Shown here piece after piece: positions 7,548-14,753 of a DNA stretch of 64,000 nucleotides. The notes beneath the pieces were generated by a model. The model did not search any database, was not told where the DNA came from, and worked only from the letters and a program-made list of their open reading frames with translations. The stretch is from assembly GCF_018882325.1 (NCBI RefSeq), contig NZ_JACVOQ010000003.1, forward strand, positions 124,001-188,000, read 5' to 3'. Source of the stretch: Polynucleobacter sp. 78F-HAINBA (GTDB taxonomy: Bacteria > Pseudomonadota > Gammaproteobacteria > Burkholderiales > Burkholderiaceae). Every line of letters starts with the position of its first letter. Position 1 is the first letter of the stretch. The translations under genes were made by a program, and so were the position numbers.

Positions 7548-7916
7548 TTAATGAGCGATTTCGATGATTGAGTTGAGGCCTTCACAAGCCTCCTGAAAGA
7601 GAGCGGGCGGCAGGCTCTTCCATGGATGAGGTCTTGCAGAGCGCAGGCGCCAGTCAAAAGATTTTGGCTGATGTGTCAAGATAAAGACGGGCTCGCTACG
7701 ACCAACAGAAAATTTGATTGCAAATGGATTGGTTTCATTGGACTTTGCGTGCGTCATGGGGAGTCCAATAACAAGGCCAGTTTTTTCATTAAACGCTTTA
7801 GGTGAGAGGACGAGCATGGGATGCTCATCTTTCATTTCTTTTCCCAATTGAGGGTTAAAGTTAATCCAAATCATGTCCCTACGTTCAGGAACCCAAGCCT
7901 TTAATTTTTCTGCCAT
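7548..7916 (-). CDS. mazF: MazF/PemK-type endoribonuclease toxin
   Basis: 122-residue toxin of the MazF/PemK/ChpB family, sequence-specific mRNA interferases. Family features are the N-terminal RRDMIWINFNPQLGKEMKDEHPMLVLSP, the LVIGLPMTHAK strand, and the end GLNSIIEI. The conserved basic residue before the PxLVLS strand (usually GREQxxxRPAxVLS) is altered here to GKEMKDEHPM, so cleavage activity should be tested. It overlaps mazE by one base (TAATG), and the phosphomutase gene starts 17 bases after its stop. Confidence 0.88.
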   Translation of the reverse strand: MAEKLKAWVPERRDMIWINFNPQLGKEMKDEHPMLVLSPKAFNEKTGLVIGLPMTHAKSNETNPFAIKFSVGRSEPVFILTHQPKSFDWRLRSARPHPWKSLPPALFQEACEGLNSIIEIAH

Positions 7917-8176
7917 TAAATAATTTCTTTCCCAATAGGTGTTGATGTCATTGCTTCGCCGCCATGTGTCTCTGGATCAAAGGCTTTTAGCTTTTGAGAG
8001 AGGCTCAGTTTAGGCTTGCCAACCACCCTGAGTAAAACGCCATCCTTAACAACCTCAACTGAGATAGGGACTCCTTGGGAAAAATGGGCAGCCTTAGCCA
8101 CTGGTGAGGTGATTCGAACACCAAGACCATTCCCCCATTCTTGAATGGTTTGCTCTACCTTTAATGCTGGAGCCAT
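7916..8176 (-). CDS. mazE: MazE/PemI-type (AbrB-fold) antitoxin
   Basis: 86-residue swapped-hairpin DNA-binding antitoxin. QTIQEWGNGLGVRI followed by AKAAHFSQGVPISVEVVKDGVLLR is the MazE N-terminal AbrB-like domain; the C-terminus is the toxin-binding tail. ATG 8176 is chosen over the GTG at 8182 because the AGGGGGT ribosome site would be too close to the GTG. Paired with mazF by a one-base overlap. An inverted repeat upstream (8195-8214) is a probable autoregulatory site. Confidence 0.9.
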   Translation of the reverse strand: MAPALKVEQTIQEWGNGLGVRITSPVAKAAHFSQGVPISVEVVKDGVLLRVVGKPKLSLSQKLKAFDPETHGGEAMTSTPIGKEII

Positions 8177-8194
8177 GTGCACCCCCTAGTTAAA

Positions 8195-8214
8195 TGTTTA
8201 TACAAGTTTAAACA
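8195..8214. promoter_or_regulatory. Inverted repeat upstream of mazE
   Basis: TGTTTA (8195-8200) and TAAACA (8209-8214) form a 6-bp inverted repeat with an 8-base spacer in an AT-rich stretch just before mazE. It is a candidate MazE operator by position only. Confidence 0.35.
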
Positions 8215-8261
8215 ATTTGCCTGGCAATGTCAATTTGATCAGACTTAGGTGGATTGGCACT

Positions 8262-9752
8262 CTATGAATTTAATAGATTAATGCGAGCAGCAGTAACAGC
8301 GTCAATATCTGCACTGGCAGCAATATCATGTTGATGGCTTGCTAAGGCTTTCTCAATCGGTTTAGCCAGCACTTTGCCGTATTCGACGCCAGGTTGGTCA
8401 AAGCTATTGATATTCCACAGCGCACCTAATGTGGCAGTGCGGTTCTCATACAAAGCGAGCAGGGCACCAAGATAAAAAGCGTTGAGCTTAGGCAGTAGCA
8501 AAAGATTGCTTGGACGCTTACCTGGATAGACATCATTCGGATTGCTGGCAGTCTTGCCATTTGCTAATGCTTGCGCTTGCGCCAAGCAATTAGAAAGCAG
8601 AATACGGTGATGCGCTACAGCCTCAGGCCGATCACTCATCGGCTCACGTACGGCAATGAAATCAATTGGAATAATTTCTGTACCCTGATGAAAGAGCTGG
8701 AAGTAAGAGTGCTGTGCATTACTACCGGCGCTACCAAATACCACCGGCGAGGAATGTTTGACTGGCTTGCCATCACGATCCACGCTCTTACCGTTGCTTT
8801 CCATATCGAGCTGTTGCAACCACTTCGGAAACCAGTCCAATGCATCTGCATACGGAATGGCGGCATATGCTTTGATGTCATGTTTCTCTTGCTGATACAA
8901 CAAAGAGAGTGCCATGATGACAGGCAGATTTTGTTCTAGAGGTGCATTCTTAAAATGCAAATCCATCGCTTCGGCTCCAGCTAAAAACTGCTTGAATGTC
9001 TCAAAGCCATATTGCAAGGCAATGGGCAGACCTACTGCAGACCAGACTGAGTAGCGACCACCAACCCAATCCCAAAAAGGGAAGATGTTGTCTTCGCTGA
9101 CGCCAAAGCTTTTGGCAGCAGGGATATTGGCAGTCACAGCATATAAGGCATGCTCAATTTGACTATGCGTACAACCACTGTCCTTAAGCCAAGCAACAAT
9201 GGCTTTGGTATTCATGGAAGTTTCAAGGGTGGTGAATGACTTCGAGACCACAATCACACGAGTACTGTGTGGCTGAGCGCGCGCCAAGATACGAGCAAGC
9301 TCAGCAGTATCAATATTGGCCAAGAAATGCATACGCATGCCACGGCTTTCAATGCCGGGAACATGGGCTAAGGCTTCAATAGCAAGGCGAGGACCAAAAT
9401 CAGATCCGCCAATACCAATATGAATGACATCAGTTACGCCAACCCATTTATTGCATAAAGCTTCAATGCGATGCCACACCTCAGAGACTGCTGGCATGAC
9501 ATCTTTACCATCGATCAAAACGGGCGTTTTGCTGAGATTGCGGAGTGCAGAATGGAGGGCAGGGCGATCTTCGCTATTGTTGATGTGCTTGCCAGCAAAC
9601 ATATCCACAATGAATTGCTCTAATTGCGATTGACGTGCGCCGGTAAAGAGCTTTTTCCAACTGGCCGCATCAATTCCTTGATAGGCGGTGTCCAGCACCA
9701 TATCGAGGGCTGAATGAATACTTTGGTTAGCTAATTGGGCTTGCACAGACAT
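8262..9752 (-). CDS. pgi: Glucose-6-phosphate isomerase
   Basis: Cytosolic enzyme interconverting glucose-6-phosphate and fructose-6-phosphate; 496 residues, somewhat shorter than the 549 of E. coli Pgi. Signature regions are DVIHIGIGGSDFGPRLAIEAL, VVSKSFTTLETSMN, FPFWDWVGGRYSVWSAVGLPIAL and the second family signature within VVFGSAGSNAQHSYFQLFHQG (a Gly-Thr-Asn-Gly-Gln-His-like core is altered to GSAGSNAQHS). The C-terminal NINSFDQPGVEYGKVLAK is conserved. It leads the minus-strand series pgi-mazEF-phosphomutase-ccdAB, with an 85-base gap to mazE. Confidence 0.95.
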   Translation of the reverse strand: MSVQAQLANQSIHSALDMVLDTAYQGIDAASWKKLFTGARQSQLEQFIVDMFAGKHINNSEDRPALHSALRNLSKTPVLIDGKDVMPAVSEVWHRIEALCNKWVGVTDVIHIGIGGSDFGPRLAIEALAHVPGIESRGMRMHFLANIDTAELARILARAQPHSTRVIVVSKSFTTLETSMNTKAIVAWLKDSGCTHSQIEHALYAVTANIPAAKSFGVSEDNIFPFWDWVGGRYSVWSAVGLPIALQYGFETFKQFLAGAEAMDLHFKNAPLEQNLPVIMALSLLYQQEKHDIKAYAAIPYADALDWFPKWLQQLDMESNGKSVDRDGKPVKHSSPVVFGSAGSNAQHSYFQLFHQGTEIIPIDFIAVREPMSDRPEAVAHHRILLSNCLAQAQALANGKTASNPNDVYPGKRPSNLLLLPKLNAFYLGALLALYENRTATLGALWNINSFDQPGVEYGKVLAKPIEKALASHQHDIAASADIDAVTAARINLLNS

Positions 9753-9892
9753 TGCTAGATTTTATCAACAAGGGCATCAAAATCCCCTTAAAACGCTGAA
9801 AATGTTACGATTTCAGCAATATAAAGGCTTTCGCTGAGGCAAAAGTCATTACAAAATTGAGACATATCTGAAATCAGGTCAGGAATAGCCGA

Positions 9893-11029
9893 ATGGAGCA
9901 GGTTGATTGCGTAGTAGTGGGCGCTGGGGTCGTTGGTTTGGCGGTTGCTCGCGAGATGGCATTACAGGGTCGGGAAACTATTTTGCTAGAGCGCGAGGAT
10001 TCCTTTGGAACCATTAGTAGTGCTCGCAATAGTGAAGTCATTCATGCGGGAATTTATTACCCAAAGGATTCATTAAAAGCCAAACTCTGTGTGGAGGGTA
10101 ATCGCCTCCTTTATGAATACTGCCGCAGCCATCAAGTGAGTACACAAGCTTACGGCAAACTTATTGTGGCTAGTGATGCTAGTCAGCTAGATGATCTTCA
10201 AGCGATTTTGTATAAGGCGCAGAACAATCAGGTTCCGGATATCAAGATGATTTCTGGGGCGCAGGCCAAGGCTCTAGAGCCACAGTTGCAATGCGAGGCT
10301 GCAGTACTCTCAAGTTCAACGGGGGTTGTGGATAGCCATGGATTAATGCTGTCCCTACTGGGCGGTTTTGAAGATGCTGGCGGCATGGTTGCCTATCAAT
10401 CTCCATTACTCAGCGCAAAGCCGATCAGCGCAAATGCTGAAGATGGTTTTGAGCTCACTATCGGTGGTGCTGATGGCATGACCATTCAGACGAAGTTGCT
10501 GATTAATTGCGCGGGGCTGAGTGCTCCAGCACTAGCTCAAAAAATTGAAGGCCTCTCAAAAGACTTGATACCTAAAGCTTACTTTGCTAAAGGTAACTAT
10601 TTTTCCTTGTCTGGCAAATCTCCATTTAGCCATTTGATTTACCCAATTCCTGAGCCGGGTGGACTGGGCGTTCATCTGACTCTCGATATGGGTGGTCAGG
10701 CGAAGTTTGGTCCTGATGTGGAGTGGCTCGATATTGATGATGAAAGCCAGATTAACTACACGGTCGATCCTCAGCGGGGAGAGGGCTTTTATGCGGCAGT
10801 AAGACAGTACTGGCCAGAGCTCAAGGATGGCGCCCTACAGGCAGATTATTCCGGTGTCAGAGCCAAAATCGTCCCGCCAAACGCCCCGGCAGGAGACTTT
10901 TACTTTGAAGGGCCTTGGCAGCATCAGCTTCAAGGCCTATTTAACCTCTATGGCTTTGAGTCCCCAGGGCTCACCTCTTGTTTGGCGATTGCCCAGCATT
11001 TAGAGGCACAAATCAAAAGTTCTTTATAA
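9893..11029 (+). CDS. FAD-dependent oxidoreductase, L-2-hydroxyglutarate oxidase-like
   Basis: 378-residue D-amino-acid-oxidase/glycerol-3-phosphate-dehydrogenase superfamily flavoprotein. The N-terminal dinucleotide site VVVGAGVVGLAVAREMALQGRETILLERE is followed by SSARNSEVIHAGIYYP, a segment typical of the LhgO/L2HGDH branch. The middle carries LLINCAGLSAPALAQKI, and the C-terminus carries GVRAKIVPP and LYGFESPGLTSCLAIAQHL. The natural substrate is probably a 2-hydroxy acid such as L-2-hydroxyglutarate, but this is inferred from the family. It appears to be a single gene, divergent from pgi across 140 bases. Confidence 0.85.
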   Translation: MEQVDCVVVGAGVVGLAVAREMALQGRETILLEREDSFGTISSARNSEVIHAGIYYPKDSLKAKLCVEGNRLLYEYCRSHQVSTQAYGKLIVASDASQLDDLQAILYKAQNNQVPDIKMISGAQAKALEPQLQCEAAVLSSSTGVVDSHGLMLSLLGGFEDAGGMVAYQSPLLSAKPISANAEDGFELTIGGADGMTIQTKLLINCAGLSAPALAQKIEGLSKDLIPKAYFAKGNYFSLSGKSPFSHLIYPIPEPGGLGVHLTLDMGGQAKFGPDVEWLDIDDESQINYTVDPQRGEGFYAAVRQYWPELKDGALQADYSGVRAKIVPPNAPAGDFYFEGPWQHQLQGLFNLYGFESPGLTSCLAIAQHLEAQIKSSL

Positions 11030-11048
11030 TCTAGGACTCAAATCGCAA

Positions 11049-11138
11049 GGAAGAGTGGCAGAGCGGTTGAATGCACCAGTCTTGAAAACTGGCGAGGATG
11101 AAAGTCCTCCGTGAGTTCGAATCTCACCTCTTCCGCCA
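11049..11138 (+). tRNA. tRNA-Ser (anticodon TGA)
   Basis: 90 bases with encoded CCA. The acceptor stem GGAAGAG (11049-11055) pairs with CTCTTCC (11128-11134), followed by discriminator G and CCA. The anticodon stem CCAGT/ACTGG encloses loop CTTGAAA with anticodon TGA, which reads UCN codons. A long variable arm (GCGAGGATGAAAGTCCTCC region) marks a class II tRNA. The T-arm contains GTTCGAATC. It starts 19 bases after the oxidoreductase stop and is followed by a terminator. Confidence 0.97.
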
Positions 11139-11149
11139 TATACGACAGC

Positions 11150-11180
11150 AGAGCCCCTAACCACGGGGCTCTTTGTTTTT
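11150..11180 (+). terminator. Rho-independent terminator after tRNA-Ser
   Basis: AGAGCCCC (11150-11157) and GGGGCTCT (11165-11172) form a perfect 8-bp stem with a 7-base loop, followed by TTGTTTTT. Confidence 0.85.
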
Positions 11181-11363
11181 GGGGCTCTCTATGCGTCAAT
11201 AAAATTGCCTATTTCCAGGTTAAATGATCAACATTGTCAATAAATCGGCTGATATGGCTCGGGTTAAATAATTGCTAACGGGGGTGATTATTAATAGCCC
11301 TTCACCCAATAAAAAAATTGTTAACTAATTTAATAAAATCAATTAATTAACATACTTTACTTC

Positions 11364-11388
11364 CTATTAACATAGTGTATGTTAATAG
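11364..11388. promoter_or_regulatory. 11-bp perfect inverted repeat, probable operator of the wHTH/NTase pair
   Basis: CTATTAACATA (11364-11374) and TATGTTAATAG (11378-11388) are perfect inverted repeats with a 3-base spacer, 25 bases upstream of the winged-helix gene. A matching half-site ATTAACATA lies 18 bases earlier at 11346-11354. Known AbiEi antitoxins bind inverted repeats in their own promoter, so this is a likely autorepression site. The remaining 11181-11345 DNA is AT-rich with nothing else I recognise. Confidence 0.6.
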
Positions 11389-11413
11389 CTAAAAACAGTG
11401 TTAAAATGGATGC

Positions 11414-12439
11414 ATGAAGAATGCACATGAGTTATTTAACCAAGCAGGCATTTACTTGCAGCAAGCCCTAGGAGAGGATTTGCTGCAGGAGGGTACTTGG
11501 GAGAAAGGGGCGCAATTACCACGCTATCTTGCCCAAACATACGATATGGGCAAAGCTAGGCTGGCTGGAATCGAGGTTCTTTTGATGGCCAATAAAGACG
11601 GGGTTCAAGCATTGCCAGCATTACTTAAACAAAGGGCACTTATTCAGAAAGAGGCTGGGGTGCCGGTCATTTGGGTTGGAGATGCTCTTCAGGCTTATGC
11701 GCGCAGAGAGATGGTTGCGAGGCGAATGCCTTTTATCATTCCGTTTAAACAGGCCTACCTACCCCCGTTGGGAGTGGAGTTTCAAGAGCGCGCATTGGCA
11801 ACGAGGGTCGATGTCAAAGAAAAGCTACATGTGGCAACCCAAGTATTTTTGATTAATACGCTGCTTGGTAATTTACCTGACACATCAAATCCAAAAGAGA
11901 TTGCCATGTACTTGGGCTATAGCCTTATGACTATGACTCGTATTAAAAGCGAGTTGATGGAGCATGGTTGGTTAGATATGGATGCTTATAGAGGAGGGCG
12001 ACTCTGGCGACTGACGGCTGAAGGGGGCGAGCTCTGGAAAGCCATTAAGCCTTATTTACAAACCCCGGTACGTAAACGCCTGTGGATTCGAAATCCAAAT
12101 CCACGTATTGAGGGCTTGCCTCTTGCAGGATTGAGCGCCTTGGCTGAGCAAACTATGCTTGGAGAGCCACCAAATATTGTGCGAGCAATTGGAGAATTGG
12201 ACTGGCGTAAATTAGAGCGCGAGTTGGATGCCGATCAAATTGTCCCTGAGGCGATCGATGGCAGTTTGGAGTTAGAAGTTTGGCGTTATGCGCCACAAAG
12301 AATTAAAACCCTCAATACCAAAGAGGGTGATGCGAATAACGGCATCGTAGATCCATACTCTTTGTTTTTAAGTCTTGAGGCCATGGATGATGATCGAGTT
12401 CAAGTGGCGTTAAAAGAATTGTTGAGAGGGATAGGTTAA
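11414..12439 (+). CDS. Winged-helix protein of an AbiE-like pair (putative antitoxin)
   Basis: 341-residue protein without a name I can assign. The central part (residues about 155-205, NPKEIAMYLGYSLMTMTRIK then ELMEHGWLDM and GGRLWRLTAEGGELW) reads as a MarR-like winged helix-turn-helix. The N-terminal region contains hydrophobic strands (RLAGIEVLLMAN, GVPVIWVGDAL), and the C-terminal region is YAPQRIKTL...GIVDPYSLFLSLEAMDDDRVQVALKELL, the latter like a substrate- or partner-binding domain. The stop is followed at once by the ATG of a nucleotidyltransferase (12439), the layout of type IV AbiEi-AbiEii toxin-antitoxin pairs. An antitoxin/repressor role is inferred from this layout and from the operator-like repeat upstream. 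Confidence 0.65.
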   Translation: MKNAHELFNQAGIYLQQALGEDLLQEGTWEKGAQLPRYLAQTYDMGKARLAGIEVLLMANKDGVQALPALLKQRALIQKEAGVPVIWVGDALQAYARREMVARRMPFIIPFKQAYLPPLGVEFQERALATRVDVKEKLHVATQVFLINTLLGNLPDTSNPKEIAMYLGYSLMTMTRIKSELMEHGWLDMDAYRGGRLWRLTAEGGELWKAIKPYLQTPVRKRLWIRNPNPRIEGLPLAGLSALAEQTMLGEPPNIVRAIGELDWRKLERELDADQIVPEAIDGSLELEVWRYAPQRIKTLNTKEGDANNGIVDPYSLFLSLEAMDDDRVQVALKELLRGIG

Positions 12440-12921
12440 TGGCAACGCAAGTAGGGCTGAAGGTCTTTGAGGAAGTATTTAAAGGATTTGAGGATCAGTA
12501 TGTGTTGATAGGCGGTAGCGCTACGCAGTTGGCTATGGAGAGTGCCGGGGAGCTATTTAGCCGCACCACTAAAGACTTGGATATTGTTGTGATTGTTGAT
12601 GCGCTGACCCCTGAGTTCATTGAGAAATTTTGGGAATTTGTGAAGGCGGGCGAGTACGAGATTCAGCAAAAGAGCGATGCCACTAGGCAGTTTTACCGCT
12701 TTAAAAAACCTAAGACCGCTGGACACCCCTTCATGCTTGAACTCTTTTCAAGGAAACCAGACTTTCTTAGAGAGAGGGATATTGGCGATATGCGGGCGAT
12801 TCCTCTAGCGGAGGATGTTTCTAGTCTTTCCGCGATTTTGTTGGATGATGATTATTACGGTTTGATAAAAAGAGATAGAAAACCAGCCATGCGGAAAATC
12901 CACAGTTCAACCCTTCATTGA
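12439..12921 (+). CDS. Nucleotidyltransferase toxin-like protein (COG4849-like), C-terminus missing
   Basis: 160 residues with a clear nucleotidyltransferase core: YVLIGGSATQL (GGS at 25-27), the metal motif KDLDIVV (Asp46 and Asp48), a strand FMLELFSRKPD with the probable third acidic residue Glu101, and SLSAILLDDDYYGLI. As I recall, relatives continue after the DDxYYxxI segment with a further helical part including LKARAWLDL. Here the frame ends shortly afterwards in an unrelated-looking tail (KPAMRKIHSSTLH). The protein therefore seems truncated, with an intact active site but a lost C-terminal domain. Translationally coupled to the winged-helix gene (one-base overlap). Toxin function is inferred. 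Confidence 0.65.
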   Translation: MATQVGLKVFEEVFKGFEDQYVLIGGSATQLAMESAGELFSRTTKDLDIVVIVDALTPEFIEKFWEFVKAGEYEIQQKSDATRQFYRFKKPKTAGHPFMLELFSRKPDFLRERDIGDMRAIPLAEDVSSLSAILLDDDYYGLIKRDRKPAMRKIHSSTLH

Positions 12922-12977
12922 TCGTTGAGGTCTGAACGACTAAAAGGGTCGGCGTCGGTAAGCTTTCACTGTTATTT

Positions 12978-13047
12978 ACAATTTATAAGTTGTTATGATA
13001 ATATACAACCCAAGTGTTGTTATTGTATATTACAATTTAAAAGTTGT
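12978..13047. promoter_or_regulatory. Operator-like repeat array upstream of hipB
   Basis: ACAATTTATAAGTTGT (12978-12993) and ACAATTTAAAAGTTGT (13032-13047) differ at one base, and each is a near-palindrome. Between them AATATACAA (13000-13008) and TTGTATATT (13023-13031) form a perfect 9-bp inverted repeat with a 14-base spacer. The array ends 19 bases before hipB. HipB represses its own operon by binding several spaced operators in known systems, so this is a good candidate HipB array. Confidence 0.6.
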
Positions 13048-13066
13048 ATTCATAGTGAGACTGCAG

Positions 13067-13339
13067 ATGATTTATCAAATTCAAACCCTAGAGACCTTGA
13101 AGTTATTTATTAGGGCTTTCCGAAAGCAAAAGGGGGTGACTCAGGCTGATATGGCGGAAAAGCTCGGAATTAGTCAGCAGGCTTATGCGCGTTTTGAGGG
13201 CAATCCGCAATTAGCCACTCTTGAAAGATTGTTCCTGGTCTTGCGGATCCTGGATGTCAACATATCACTAGAGCAGATCATTAAAAACTCAAAAGAAGCA
13301 AAAACCAACATGAAATCTGAGTCCAAGGAGATTTGGTAG
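13067..13339 (+). CDS. hipB: HipB-type antitoxin/repressor
   Basis: 90-residue XRE-family HTH protein: LKLFIRAFRKQKGVTQADMAEKLGISQQAYARFEGNPQLATLERLF is a complete helix-turn-helix domain, followed by LRILDVNISLEQI. The open frame extends upstream through the operator repeats, but ATG 13067 gives the normal HipB length and avoids coding through the promoter. It ends 2 bases before the hipA start, so the two genes are coupled. HipB is expected to bind HipA and to repress the operon. Confidence 0.9.
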   Translation: MIYQIQTLETLKLFIRAFRKQKGVTQADMAEKLGISQQAYARFEGNPQLATLERLFLVLRILDVNISLEQIIKNSKEAKTNMKSESKEIW

Positions 13340-13341
13340 TC

Positions 13342-14682
13342 ATGGCAGCTCGCACAAAATCAAGGGGCCTAACCATTTGGATGAATGGTGTTCAAGTGGG
13401 CACTTGGCAAATCACAAGACAACTTGAAAGCTTCTCCTATTCTAATGAATGGATTATGCGGGCAGAAGCAAGACCCTTATCACTATCCCTTCCTTTCTTG
13501 CCGGGTAATGCGGCGCATCAAGGCGATCCTGTTAATTATTATTTTGATAACTTATTGCCTGATAGTGACGTGATTCGTAGGAGGTTAGCGAGTCGTTATC
13601 AGGTAAAAAGTTTGGGCGCCTTTGACTTGTTATCTCAGCTTGGTCGCGATTGTGTTGGGGCTATACAGCTCCTGCCCGATGGTGAGTTGCCAGCAGAAAT
13701 TTATCAAATTCAAGGTCGAGCATTGAGCAATGAGGAGATCGCAGATCATCTTCGTCGCGTCTCGTCGGATTCGGTTTTCAGGCAAGCAGAGCAAAGCAAT
13801 GATTTAAGACTATCCATAGCCGGTGCGCAAGAAAAAACTGCGCTACTTAAGCGCGATGGACGTTGGCTCTTGCCTCAAGGTAGCACTCCAACTACACATA
13901 TTTTGAAATTGCCCTTGGGTTTGGTTGGTCATATGCGTGCTGACATGCGCACATCGGTTGAGAATGAGTGGCTCTGCTCTAAAATTATGGCTGCATATGG
14001 TATTCCAACTGCTCCCTGTGAAATTAATTCTTTTGAGGATCAAAAAGTATTGGTCGTTGAGCGCTTTGACCGGAGATTAGCTGCTGATGGGCAATGGATT
14101 ATGCGCCTCCCTCAGGAGGATTTTTGTCAGGCAATGGGCATATCGCCAATGAGCAAATATCAGGCGGATGGAGGTCCGAGTATCACATCTGCAATGAAGT
14201 TATTGCTGGGGTCGGTGAACGCAGAGCAAGATCGAATACATTTTTTTAAAACACAAATTATTTTTTGGATCTTAGCTGCAACTGATGGACATGGTAAAAA
14301 CTTTAGCATTGCGCATCTGCCGGGCTCTCAATACCAAGCAACTCCAATTTATGACGTGTTATCAGCGCACCCAGTAATAGGTTTTGGGGTAAATCAAATA
14401 GCACCCCAAAAAGCGAAGCTAGCAATGGCTGTTCGGGGATCGACCAATCACTACCTGCTAGATAAAATTCACTATAGACACTGGCTGGCTCAGGCTCAGC
14501 AGGCAGGTCTTGGTGCTGATGTAGCACAGCAATTAATTGGCGAAGTTATTGAGATGACTGGGTTTGTCATCAATCAAGTAAGGACGAGCATTACAGGGCC
14601 ATTCCCAATGGATGTGGCTGAGTCAATTTTTATGGGAATGGAAGAGAAGGTCCAAATGTTAGCCTCCCAATTTTCAACCTAG
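13342..14682 (+). CDS. hipA: HipA-type serine/threonine kinase toxin
   Basis: 446-residue HipA-like kinase, close to the 440 of E. coli HipA, which phosphorylates glutamyl-tRNA synthetase and induces persistence (family knowledge). The N-terminal domain has LTIWMNGVQVGTW and YFDNLLPDSDVIRRRLA. The loop LSIAGAQEKTALL contains Ser158, equivalent to the autophosphorylated Ser150 of E. coli. The ATP-site segments are THILKLP and VERFDRR. The catalytic motif ATDGHGKNFSI places Asp315 and Asn320, and the metal/DFG-like YDVLSAHPVI follows. ATG 13342 with AAGGAG at 13325-13330 is preferred over TTG 13333. It looks intact and active. Confidence 0.92.
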   Translation: MAARTKSRGLTIWMNGVQVGTWQITRQLESFSYSNEWIMRAEARPLSLSLPFLPGNAAHQGDPVNYYFDNLLPDSDVIRRRLASRYQVKSLGAFDLLSQLGRDCVGAIQLLPDGELPAEIYQIQGRALSNEEIADHLRRVSSDSVFRQAEQSNDLRLSIAGAQEKTALLKRDGRWLLPQGSTPTTHILKLPLGLVGHMRADMRTSVENEWLCSKIMAAYGIPTAPCEINSFEDQKVLVVERFDRRLAADGQWIMRLPQEDFCQAMGISPMSKYQADGGPSITSAMKLLLGSVNAEQDRIHFFKTQIIFWILAATDGHGKNFSIAHLPGSQYQATPIYDVLSAHPVIGFGVNQIAPQKAKLAMAVRGSTNHYLLDKIHYRHWLAQAQQAGLGADVAQQLIGEVIEMTGFVINQVRTSITGPFPMDVAESIFMGMEEKVQMLASQFST

Positions 14683-14692
14683 AAAATACAAA

Positions 14693-14725
14693 CCCCAGCA
14701 AGTTCACACTTGCTGGGGTTTTGTC
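14693..14725 (+). terminator. Rho-independent terminator after hipA
   Basis: CCCCAGCAAG (14693-14702) and CTTGCTGGGG (14709-14718) form a perfect 10-bp stem with a 6-base loop, followed by TTTTGTCTTT. It separates hipA from the convergent gene and may act in both directions. Confidence 0.88.
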
Positions 14726-14753
14726 TTTCAAGTAACTAGAAAACGTTATTGCA

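Noticed and set aside
12922-12977. Possible frameshifted continuation of the nucleotidyltransferase
   Set aside because: I read the other two frames after 12880 and did not see the C-terminal pattern of the family, so a simple frameshift is not supported; a deletion is more likely.
11139-14753. Integrated mobile element after tRNA-Ser
   Set aside because: No integrase, no transposase and no direct repeat of the tRNA 3' end was found, so an element call is not supported.
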